NCBI GenBank assembly: GCA_029859085.1
Contig: JAOUDU010000254.1
Location: 1-5,125, forward strand
Direction: 5' to 3'
DNA: 5,125 bases
From: Gammaproteobacteria bacterium
GTDB lineage: Bacteria > Pseudomonadota > Gammaproteobacteria > Pseudomonadales > Halieaceae
This document shows positions 1 to 5,125 of the stretch, piece after piece. Every line of letters begins with the position of its first letter. Position 1 is the stretch's first letter. Position numbers and translations under genes: made by a program. Below the pieces are notes generated by a model. That model saw nothing but the letters and a program-made list of their open reading frames with translations, ran no database searches and was not told where the DNA came from.

Positions 1-176
1 AAACTGAGGTCGTACAGGTCGGCCATGTCGCCGGGGGAGGGCAGGGGCAACTGGTCGACAAACTTCTTCGGGTCCGGGGCATCGAAGGACATGACATCGC
101 CGCGTCCGGGATATTCTATAAGGTCGGTTTCTATCACCTTGCCGCGGATGACGATGGGCGCGATAGGATTTGTCAT
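1..176 (-). CDS. LuxC-like acyl-CoA reductase, N-terminal part (cut by window edge)
   Basis: Reading the minus strand from the ATG at 176-174 gives 58 open codons that run off the left edge. The peptide starts MTNPIAPIVIRGKVIETDLI and continues with an EYPGRGD segment (residues 21-27), FDAPDPKKF (31-39) and LPLPSPGDMADLYDLS (43-58). The pattern 'IxRGKVIExDLIE-GRG-PDP-LPLxxPxDMADLYDLS' is what I recall from the start of LuxC-family proteins (PF05893), including those of non-luminous bacteria. LuxC enzymes reduce an activated fatty acyl group to an aldehyde with NADPH; the catalytic cysteine and nucleotide-binding part lie outside the window. The gene follows the LuxE-like gene after 15 bp on the same strand and has its own strong ribosome binding site, so the two form an operon. 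The family call rests on 58 residues plus the fitting neighbour; the reading frame itself is secure. Confidence 0.7.
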   Translation of the reverse strand, partial: MTNPIAPIVIRGKVIETDLIEYPGRGDVMSFDAPDPKKFVDQLPLPSPGDMADLYDLS

Positions 177-183
177 TTTTATT

Positions 184-189
184 ACCTCT
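184..189 (-). promoter_or_regulatory. Ribosome binding site of the LuxC-like gene
   Basis: On the minus strand the sequence AGAGGT lies 7 nt before the ATG at 176, inside the 15-bp gap after the stop codon of the LuxE-like gene. The A-rich spacer and good spacing fix the start of the downstream gene. Confidence 0.75.
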
Positions 190-191
190 AT

Positions 192-1643
192 CTAGAAACT
201 GGTCAGGAAGTCCATCGCATCGTCGTGGGCCTCAGGGGTCGCGGTACAGCTGATCTTGTCGCTGCCACCCTGCTCTACGCCGAAGCGCGTTATGCTGTCC
301 GAAAGGTGGGCGGTGGTGCGGCCACAGGGGCATTCGCTCCAGTCGATCTCGACGCTGTCGCCGGTGATGAGTCCGCCCCAGGCGCCGTTCATCGATACGT
401 CGAAGAACGCGGCGCGCCCCTTCTGCCTGCCCTCTCGCGGCAGCAGTTCGCTGGTTTGCGCATCCAGGATCAGCGGGATCGACCAGGGTGTCAGGTGCAG
501 GCGGCCGTGTTCACACTGGACATGCATGCCGCACTGCTCGGAGAAGGAGTAAAAGTAGCCATAGTTTTTACGGCCGAAGTTAAGGAAGTCATCGACAACC
601 TGTTGCCAGTCATCCGGCATGTTGAAACCCTTGCCTCCGGTGCCGGATGTGACACTGGAATTCGGCGCGAAGTTGCACCGCTTGCCCTCGGCCAGGGCCG
701 GCTTGGCGACGTCGTAGATCAGCTGCGCCGGCGCCAGGATAAACACGCGCTCACCCTCCAGCTTCTGCACCAGTTCATCCACCCAGGCCTTGACTTTCGC
801 GGGCCGCTCCCGCTCTTCCGCTTCAAGCTCACCGCGCCGGGCGAGCAGGGCCGGAGGCACGTTAACCCGGCTGTCTCCGCGGGCCTGTGCGGCGCGCAGC
901 CGGGCGGCCAGGTACATGAGGTCGGTGTCGCCCGGGGTGGTCATCATAGGGTGGAAGTGCGCGTTACTGCCCTTGGCAAAGTATTCCTTGTAGTACATGG
1001 GGGAGCGGTAGAACGCGGTGTGCCCGTCGGAATGGGTGGGCCAGCAGACATGAATCTTTTCGTTCAGGTCGGCATCGCCGGGCGGTTCGCCGAACTTTTG
1101 CAATAACTGGATGCGAAAGCCCCCGAGGATATAGTTGCGCCAGTCCTTGCGGTCCTTCGGCGTGAATGACATGGTGCCGGTGGTGCCGGAGGAGGTGATC
1201 GGATCGAGCTCGGTCACGCGGGAGATCAGGTCCATCCACCCGTGGATGGACTCGCAACCGGAACAATCCAGCTTGCTGAGGTCATAGGGCGTCAGGCGAT
1301 CCAGCCATCGGGTCAGTTTGCCGTACTCGCCTTTTTCCAGCAGGAAGTCGGGATAGGATTTGTAGATTGTGTGTTCGAACAGCAAGGGGAGCACGTCATC
1401 TATTTCGCTGATGCCGGTTATGCCCTGCTTGTCCGCCAGTTTGGTCAGCATCGGGATACGGTTCCGGTGATCCTCGAAACGCAGTTTCAGTGCTTCTGTC
1501 TGCAGTTGATGCAGCAGGTCACGGGGTACCGACTGCATCTTCGTGTAGGACATGTCGAAGAACGTCAAGGGGTCATTTATCAAGGCAGCTGCTGATTCCC
1601 TGACGCTTGCACTGCCATCGAGCAGCTTGTCTACGGTAGTCAT
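192..1643 (-). CDS. LuxE / PaaK-like adenylate-forming enzyme (acyl-protein synthetase type)
   Basis: The product is 483 residues from the preferred ATG at 1643. It belongs by motif to the ANL superfamily, whose members activate carboxylic acids with ATP. The phosphate-binding loop is SSGTTGTMSF at residues 151-160. An aromatic segment ending SFSEQCG (366-372) fits the adenine/acyl-site motif. ITGDSVEIDW (426-435) carries the ribose-binding Asp429, followed by CPCGR (438-442) as in LuxE and PaaK proteins, and GGSDKI (459-464) fits the C-terminal hinge. Cys466, 17 residues from the end, sits about where LuxE carries its acyl-accepting cysteine. Canonical LuxE is about 370 residues; part of the extra length is a charged stretch around 245-297. 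No signal peptide is seen, so it should be cytosolic. A GTG at 1673 would add 10 residues, but its GGAG is only 3 nt away, whereas GGAG lies 6 nt before ATG 1643. The likely role is to feed an acyl group to the adjacent LuxC-like reductase; a PaaK-like CoA ligase is the alternative. The substrate is unknown. Confidence 0.8.
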   Translation of the reverse strand: MTTVDKLLDGSASVRESAAALINDPLTFFDMSYTKMQSVPRDLLHQLQTEALKLRFEDHRNRIPMLTKLADKQGITGISEIDDVLPLLFEHTIYKSYPDFLLEKGEYGKLTRWLDRLTPYDLSKLDCSGCESIHGWMDLISRVTELDPITSSGTTGTMSFTPKDRKDWRNYILGGFRIQLLQKFGEPPGDADLNEKIHVCWPTHSDGHTAFYRSPMYYKEYFAKGSNAHFHPMMTTPGDTDLMYLAARLRAAQARGDSRVNVPPALLARRGELEAEERERPAKVKAWVDELVQKLEGERVFILAPAQLIYDVAKPALAEGKRCNFAPNSSVTSGTGGKGFNMPDDWQQVVDDFLNFGRKNYGYFYSFSEQCGMHVQCEHGRLHLTPWSIPLILDAQTSELLPREGRQKGRAAFFDVSMNGAWGGLITGDSVEIDWSECPCGRTTAHLSDSITRFGVEQGGSDKISCTATPEAHDDAMDFLTSF

Positions 1644-1649
1644 GTTCTT

Positions 1650-1653
1650 CTCC
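1650..1653 (-). promoter_or_regulatory. Ribosome binding site deciding the LuxE-like start
   Basis: GGAG on the minus strand (context GGAGAAGAAC then ATG) lies 6 nt before the ATG at 1643. The competing GTG start at 1673 has GGAG at 1680-1677 but only 3 nt of spacing, so the ATG is preferred. Confidence 0.6.
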
Positions 1654-1706
1654 AGTTTTCGCCAGAACCCCACAATCTCCAGGGCCCGGATTGAGGGCGG
1701 GTGACA

Positions 1707-1718
1707 TCAATACGTTGG
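1707..1718. repeat. Direct repeat copy 1 (TCAATACGTTGG)
   Basis: This 12-bp sequence recurs at 1785-1796 as TCATTACGTTGG, 11 of 12 identical, with a 78-bp period. It lies between the LuxE-like start and its candidate promoter. Two similar copies in one control region suggest paired protein-binding sites; chance is not excluded. Confidence 0.4.
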
Positions 1719-1765
1719 TTTTTTTATTGCTTTTTAGCAGATCCCGAGTTTAGGTCTCCGCTGAT

Positions 1766-1771
1766 TATAAT
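1766..1771 (+). promoter_or_regulatory. Perfect TATAAT hexamer, possible -10 box towards GH3
   Basis: TATAAT lies inside the self-complementary ATTATAAT (1764-1771), so it could serve either strand. No good -35 hexamer is found 16-18 nt upstream on the plus strand. If used for GH3, the leader would be more than 230 nt. The GH3 promoter is therefore not firmly located. Confidence 0.25.
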
Positions 1772-1784
1772 ACAACAGTGGTGT

Positions 1785-1796
1785 TCATTACGTTGG
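1785..1796. repeat. Direct repeat copy 2 (TCATTACGTTGG)
   Basis: Second copy of the 12-bp repeat. On the minus strand it reads CCAACGTAATGA and overlaps the candidate -10 box CGTAAT of the LuxE-like operon, so a bound protein could affect that promoter directly. Confidence 0.4.
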
Positions 1797-1816
1797 CATG
1801 TCATGATCTATGTCAA
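1787..1816 (-). promoter_or_regulatory. Candidate sigma-70-type promoter for the LuxE-like/LuxC-like operon
   Basis: On the minus strand a perfect TTGACA (1816-1811) is followed after 18 nt by CGTAAT (1792-1787), a 4-of-6 match to TATAAT. Transcription would start near 1780 and give a leader of about 135 nt before the ATG at 1643. The -35 box is strong and the -10 box is weak, so a helper protein may be needed. A minus-strand TATAAT (1769-1764) is a competing -10 box but has no good -35 partner. Confidence 0.4.
1793..1816. promoter_or_regulatory. Imperfect 24-bp dyad with internal TGTCA tandem, candidate operator
   Basis: TTGGCA (1793-1798) and TGTCAA (1811-1816) are inverted half-sites with one mismatch, separated by 12 nt. 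The interior holds TGTCATGATCTATGTCA (1799-1815), two TGTCA copies 12 bp apart. The element covers the -35 box and spacer of the minus-strand promoter candidate, a usual position for a repressor or activator site. A related element lies before the P450 gene. Confidence 0.35.
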
Positions 1817-2002
1817 GTCTGTATTGCCCCGGCGGGAAACCCGGGAGACAGGAAACCGTGATTGCTGACGGCTATAAGCGCCGCTGCGCGGTGCGTACCC
1901 GCCGGGTTCCAGGCCAGTCGAATTGCGGCCGCTGCGCTAGTGCCGATGGCTGTTTTTGCGACAGGTATTAAGTATCCTCGAGGGCCACTCTTTGGACGGG
2001 AC

Positions 2003-2007
2003 GGAAG
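2003..2007 (+). promoter_or_regulatory. Ribosome binding site for the preferred GH3 start
   Basis: GGAAG lies 7 nt before the ATG at 2015. It is a moderate match. A rival AGGA at 1850-1853 lies 8 nt before the in-frame TTG at 1862, so the start is not settled by the ribosome binding site alone. Confidence 0.5.
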
Positions 2008-2014
2008 CCGGAAG

Positions 2015-4000
2015 ATGACTACACCATACGAAGGGGACCCGGATGCGCGGGTACAGTCGCTGCTGCGGGAGATGACCGTGGACGAGAAGCTGTCCCTGCT
2101 GGCGGGCAAGAGCCTGTTCAGGACCAAAGGCATACCCCGCCTGGCGCTGGCACCGATGAAACTGTCCGATGGCCCCCGCGGTGTGGGTTTTCACTCAAGC
2201 CTCAGGCGCTGTACCGCATTTCCCACCGGGATCGCGCTGGGGGCGAGCTGGGATCCGGAGCTGGCCCGCGAGTTCGGCGAGGCCCTGGCCCTCGAGGCGA
2301 GGGCGGTGGGGGCCCAGGTCATCCTGGGGCCGGCGGTCAATATCTGCCGCACGCCGCTGAACGGGCGCACCTTCGAATATTTCACCGAGGATCCTGAACT
2401 CAACAGCCGGCTTGCGGTGGAGGTCATCAGGGGTATCCAGTCCACCGGCGTGGCGGCCTGCGTGAAACACTACGCCGCCAATAACCAGGAGACCAATCGC
2501 TACCGGAACAGCTCCCAGGTCAGCGCGCGCGCGCTGCGGGAAATCTACCTGCCGGCGTTTGAAGCCGCGGTGCGCGAGGCGGACGTGTGGTCGGTCATGG
2601 CCGCCTACAACGCGGTCAACGGTGTGGCGGCCTGCGAGCACAAGCCGCTGCTCCATGACATCCTGCGGCAGGAGTATGGTTTCAGCGGTTTCGTGGTATC
2701 CGACTGGTTCGCAGTGCGGCGCACCGGCAGCGGTGCCAGCTGCCTGAGGGCGGGCCTCAACCTTGAAATGCCCGGCAGGGGTTCCAGCTACCGGCACTCG
2801 CGGCTGAAACGGGAGTTCGCCGCAGGTGCTTTCAGTGAGGCGGAACTGGACGGCAGCCTCCGGCACCTGCTGCGGATCTGGCTGCGCACCAGTCCCGAGG
2901 CCGGCCATCCGGCCGGCAGGCGCAATACCCCGGAGCACCAGCAACTGGCGCGGCGTATGGCGGCGGCGGGCATCACCCTGCTCAGGAACAAGGGCGGCCT
3001 GCTGCCGCTGGACCTTGCCGGTGTTACCCGCCTCGCGGTGGTCGGGCCCCGCGCGGACAAACGCATCTGTCGCCCTCTTTACGGCGGCAGCGCGGGGGTC
3101 TGGTCGCCCTATGAGATCACCCCGCTGCAGGGTCTGCGCGAGCTGGTGGGCGATAAATGCGAAATCGTGAGCGACCCCGGGACAGCCGATGCCGCCATCG
3201 TCTTTATCGGGCTGGGCCACCGGATCGGCGGGGACAGCGAGGGCGGGGACAGGAAGAGCATGCAGCTGCCACCGGAGCAGGATGCGCTGGTGCGCAAAAC
3301 TGTTGCACAGAATGCCAATACCATCGTGGTACTGGTCAGCGGCAGCCCGCTGGAGATGCCCTGGGCAGATGAGGTGCCCGCGATCGTCATGGCCTGGTAC
3401 CCGGGTATGGAGGGGGGCAGGGCGATTGCCGACGTACTGTTTGGCCGGGTCAATCCCGGCGGCAAGCTGCCCATAACTTTTCCCCGCACGCTCGCGGACA
3501 GCCCGGCCCACAGCGAGCCGCGACGGTTCCCCGGTGACAGCAGGGAGGTGTGGTACGACGAGGACATTTTCGTCGGTTACCGCCATTTCGACCGGCGCGG
3601 GATCGAGCCGCTGTTCCCTTTCGGGCACGGCCTGTCCTACACCACTTTTACCTATGGCGCGCTGGCAATACAAAACAGCAGCTGGAAGCCGGATGATGTT
3701 CTTCGCCTGTCGTTGCAGCTCACCAACTCGGGGGAACGCGACGGCAGCGAAGTGGTGCAGCTCTATGTGGGTGCCCGGGCTCCCTCACTGCCCCGGCCGG
3801 AGCGGGAGCTCAGGGCGTTTCGCAAGGTATTCCTGCGTGCGGGTGAATCGCGCACCCTGGAATTCGACCTGACTGCCCGGGCGCTGGCCTATTACTGTCC
3901 CGAATCCCTCCGATGGCGGATCGACGAAGGGGACTACACTGTCAGTATCGGGGCTTCCTCGCGGGACCTGCGCCTGCAAGCCACGGTGTCCTACGGGTAA
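2015..4000 (+). CDS. Glycoside hydrolase family 3, beta-glucosidase type
   Basis: The 661-residue product (from ATG 2015) is a complete GH3 enzyme, which hydrolyses terminal beta-linked sugars with retention. The N-terminal barrel has KLSDGPRG (49-56), NGRTFEYFTEDP (116-127), KHYAANNQET (151-160), AAYNAVNG, and VSDW with the expected nucleophile Asp230; LEMPG follows at 250-254. The second, alpha/beta-sandwich domain starts near 320, and DSEGGDR around Glu409 is the best acid/base candidate. FPFGHGLSY (534-542) leads into a C-terminal fibronectin-III-like domain to the end. No PA14 insert is seen. From ATG 2015 there is no signal peptide, which implies a cytosolic enzyme acting on imported glycosides. 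An in-frame extension back to TTG 1862 would add 51 residues with a hydrophobic stretch. The gene is divergent from the LuxE-like operon and lies 151 bp before the P450. Beta-xylosidase or another GH3 specificity is possible; the sugar cannot be told from sequence. Confidence 0.92.
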   Translation: MTTPYEGDPDARVQSLLREMTVDEKLSLLAGKSLFRTKGIPRLALAPMKLSDGPRGVGFHSSLRRCTAFPTGIALGASWDPELAREFGEALALEARAVGAQVILGPAVNICRTPLNGRTFEYFTEDPELNSRLAVEVIRGIQSTGVAACVKHYAANNQETNRYRNSSQVSARALREIYLPAFEAAVREADVWSVMAAYNAVNGVAACEHKPLLHDILRQEYGFSGFVVSDWFAVRRTGSGASCLRAGLNLEMPGRGSSYRHSRLKREFAAGAFSEAELDGSLRHLLRIWLRTSPEAGHPAGRRNTPEHQQLARRMAAAGITLLRNKGGLLPLDLAGVTRLAVVGPRADKRICRPLYGGSAGVWSPYEITPLQGLRELVGDKCEIVSDPGTADAAIVFIGLGHRIGGDSEGGDRKSMQLPPEQDALVRKTVAQNANTIVVLVSGSPLEMPWADEVPAIVMAWYPGMEGGRAIADVLFGRVNPGGKLPITFPRTLADSPAHSEPRRFPGDSREVWYDEDIFVGYRHFDRRGIEPLFPFGHGLSYTTFTYGALAIQNSSWKPDDVLRLSLQLTNSGERDGSEVVQLYVGARAPSLPRPERELRAFRKVFLRAGESRTLEFDLTARALAYYCPESLRWRIDEGDYTVSIGASSRDLRLQATVSYG

Positions 4001-4090
4001 TGTCTTGCACCTGCAACCGGGATAGCCCTTCGTATAGCGCCCCCGGGTGACCGGCGGGACCGATTCCGTGGCCCGTTCCCGCGGGGTGCC

Positions 4091-4119
4091 TTGACGGCTT
4101 TCCATATTGGTGACAATAT
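4091..4119 (+). promoter_or_regulatory. Weak candidate promoter of the P450 gene
   Basis: TTGACG (4091-4096, 5 of 6 to the -35 consensus) is followed after 17 nt by CAATAT (4114-4119, 3 of 6 to TATAAT). An alternative pair is TTGGTG (4107-4112) with AATTAT (4130-4135), also spaced 17 nt. Neither is strong. Confidence 0.25.
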
Positions 4120-4130
4120 CTTGACACCAA
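4107..4130. promoter_or_regulatory. 24-bp dyad TTGGTG-N12-CACCAA, candidate operator before P450
   Basis: TTGGTG (4107-4112) and CACCAA (4125-4130) are perfect 6-bp inverted half-sites 12 nt apart. A second perfect inverted repeat, ATATTG (4104-4109) and CAATAT (4114-4119) with a 4-nt centre, overlaps it. TGACA occurs twice at 4111 and 4122, one helical turn apart. The site lies 21 bp upstream of the start codon, so a bound protein could block transcription. A TetR-type repressor would fit such a dyad, but no regulator gene is in the window. Confidence 0.4.
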
Positions 4131-4137
4131 ATTATTC

Positions 4138-4143
4138 GAGGGG
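4138..4143 (+). promoter_or_regulatory. Ribosome binding site of the P450 gene
   Basis: GAGGGG lies 8 nt before the ATG at 4152. Strong match and spacing; it fixes the P450 start. Confidence 0.7.
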
Positions 4144-4151
4144 TGAAAGCT

Positions 4152-5125
4152 ATGGGCGCTGGCGGCTCGGACCCGGTTTATTATGATCCTTACAGGGTGG
4201 ATATCGTCGAGAATCCCTACCCTTTTTACCGCCGTCTGCGGGAGGAAGCGCCGCTCTATTACAACAATGAATACGACTTTTTCGCCGTAAGCCGCTTTGA
4301 GGACGTCCAGAAGGGACTGGCCAATCACCAGACCTTCAGTTCCGCCCGCGGCGGCATTCTCGAGCTGATAAAGGCGAATATCGAGATGCCCCCAGGCACC
4401 TTCATTTTTGAAGACCCGCCCCTGCATACTGCGCACCGCAGTATCGTGGCGAGGATGTTCTCGCCCCGGCGGATGAACGGGCTCGAGTCGATGGTGCGTG
4501 AATTTACCGCGCGCACCCTCGACTCGCTCGTTGGCAGGGACAGTTTTGACGTTGTCGCTGATATCGGCGCACAGGTGCCCATGCGGGTAATCGGCATGCT
4601 GCTGGGGATACCCGAGCAAGACCTGCAGCATGTGCGCGAGCGGGCTGACGCGAACTTGCGCACGGAACAGGGAAAACCCTTGAGTTACGACCAGGGCATG
4701 TCGCTCGGTGAGGGCTTCGAGGAGTACATCGACTGGCGCGTCCGGAACCCGTCGGACGATGTCATGACCGAACTGTTGAATGTAGAGTTTACTGATGAAA
4801 CGGGGAAACAGCGGAAACTGGCTCGCGAAGAAATACTCACTTTCGTGAATGTGCTGGCCGGCGCAGGCAATGAAACGACCAATCGCCTGATCGGGTGGAC
4901 CCTGAAAACCCTCGCGGACCATCCCGACCAGCGCAGTGAACTTGTCAGGGAGCCGTCGTTGATCCCGGAGGCGATAGAGGAGGTTCTCCGCTACCAGCCT
5001 ATCGGCACCCATGTCGGGCGCTATGTGGCGCGGGATGTCGAATACTATGGCCAGACGGTGCCCGAAGGCAGTGCCATTCTGTTCCTGGTGGGGGCCGCAA
5101 ACCGGGACGATCGTCGCTTCCCGGA
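4152..5125 (+). CDS. Cytochrome P450 monooxygenase, N-terminal 324 codons (cut by window edge)
   Basis: The product is a soluble bacterial-type P450, which uses O2 and electrons from a ferredoxin or similar partner to hydroxylate a substrate. The N-terminus has no membrane anchor and starts with a typical DPYRVDIVENPYPFYRRLRE segment (residues 12-31). FEDPPLHTAHR (86-96) is the C-helix region with His92 and Arg96 expected near the heme propionates. The I-helix oxygen-binding motif is AGNETT (238-243). The K-helix ExxR is Glu277-Val-Leu-Arg280. The segment GRYVARDVEYYGQTVPEGS follows, and the frame is open to the window end. The heme-binding cysteine, expected some tens of residues further on, is not in the window, so activity cannot be confirmed. 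Bacterial P450s are about 400 residues, so roughly 80% is present. Substrates of such families include steroids, terpenes and fatty acids; I cannot assign one. No redox partner gene is visible. The opposite strand is also open over most of this gene, which I regard as a GC-rich shadow. Confidence 0.93.
   Translation, partial: MGAGGSDPVYYDPYRVDIVENPYPFYRRLREEAPLYYNNEYDFFAVSRFEDVQKGLANHQTFSSARGGILELIKANIEMPPGTFIFEDPPLHTAHRSIVARMFSPRRMNGLESMVREFTARTLDSLVGRDSFDVVADIGAQVPMRVIGMLLGIPEQDLQHVRERADANLRTEQGKPLSYDQGMSLGEGFEEYIDWRVRNPSDDVMTELLNVEFTDETGKQRKLAREEILTFVNVLAGAGNETTNRLIGWTLKTLADHPDQRSELVREPSLIPEAIEEVLRYQPIGTHVGRYVARDVEYYGQTVPEGSAILFLVGAANRDDRRFP

Larger units (their letters stand above)
1644..2014. 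other. Divergent intergenic control region between the LuxE-like and GH3 genes
   Basis: This 371-bp stretch separates two divergently transcribed genes. It is more AT-rich than the flanking genes around 1707-1815, with a T-rich run at 1717-1736, and holds the promoter-like and repeated elements listed separately. From 1858 on it becomes GC-rich and is open in the GH3 frame back to a TTG at 1862. I consider that part mostly untranslated leader, because its third codon positions are much less GC-rich than those of the GH3 gene. No tRNA, small RNA or intrinsic terminator was recognised. Confidence 0.7.
4001..4151. other. GH3-P450 intergenic region
   Basis: The first 90 bp are GC-rich with weak inverted repeats, for example GCGGGA (4054-4059) with TCCCGC (4077-4082). 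No T-run follows, so I do not call an intrinsic terminator. From 4091 the sequence turns AT-rich and holds promoter-like, dyad and Shine-Dalgarno elements for the P450 gene. The spacing suggests that P450 has its own promoter, though read-through from GH3 is possible. Confidence 0.6.

Noticed and set aside
225..1106. Long plus-strand open frame opposite the LuxE-like gene (293 codons)
   Set aside because: The translation has no recognisable motif, while the opposite strand carries a clear ANL-family protein. GC-rich genes often leave the antisense strand open.
1717..1736. T-rich run as a terminator
   Set aside because: No GC-rich hairpin precedes it on the plus strand, and no gene ends nearby on that strand; on the minus strand it is an A-run inside the LuxE-like leader.
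1858..1971. Small cysteine-rich frame starting GTG (37 codons, five Cys, ending CGRCASADGCFCDRY)
   Set aside because: AGGA lies only 4 nt before the GTG, no family is recognised, and the stretch is more simply explained as GH3 leader. Conservation in relatives would be needed to revive it as a leader peptide.
2195..3673. Long minus-strand open frame opposite the GH3 gene (492 codons)
   Set aside because: Composition is rich in Arg, Ala, Gly and Pro with no family motif; the plus strand encodes a full GH3 protein with catalytic residues in place.
4054..4082. Possible intrinsic terminator after GH3 (GCGGGA with TCCCGC)
   Set aside because: The stem is only 6 bp with a 17-nt loop and no T-run follows, so it does not meet the usual pattern.
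3942..5012. Long minus-strand open frame covering the P450 gene (356 codons)
   Set aside because: The plus strand carries AGNETT and ExxR motifs in correct order and a good ribosome binding site; the minus frame is a shadow with no recognisable domain.

Overview
The window is GC-rich DNA with compact bacterial gene organisation. It holds four protein-coding genes in two divergent groups, and two of them run off the window edges. Codon usage, start contexts with clear Shine-Dalgarno sequences, and the mix of families point to a proteobacterium. A marine or soil gammaproteobacterium is my best guess, but no marker gene in the window proves it.

Left part (minus strand, 1-1643): a two-gene operon. 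The upstream gene is a 483-residue adenylate-forming enzyme of the LuxE / PaaK-like group (acyl-protein synthetase type). After a 15-bp gap comes the 5' end of a gene whose N-terminus looks like the LuxC family of acyl-CoA reductases. In luminous bacteria LuxE activates a fatty acid and LuxC reduces the acyl group to an aldehyde. No luciferase gene is visible here, so this pair more likely makes an aldehyde for another purpose.

Middle (1644-2014): a 371-bp divergent control region. It contains a 12-bp direct repeat, a candidate minus-strand promoter for the lux-like operon, a 24-bp imperfect dyad, a tandem TGTCA element, and a perfect TATAAT box.

Right part (plus strand, 2015-5125): a complete glycoside hydrolase family 3 gene (beta-glucosidase type, 661 residues from the preferred start), a 151-bp spacer, and the first 324 codons of a cytochrome P450. 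The spacer carries a second dyad and a second tandem TGACA element that resembles the one in the divergent region.

Taken together, the gene set suggests an accessory module acting on a glycosylated or lipophilic compound: the GH3 enzyme would release a sugar, the P450 would oxidise the aglycone, and the LuxE/LuxC-like pair would activate and reduce a carboxylic acid to an aldehyde. This pathway is inferred from gene neighbourhood. The shared TGTCA-type motif is the only direct sequence hint of common regulation. No RNA gene, mobile element, CRISPR array or clear intrinsic terminator was found.
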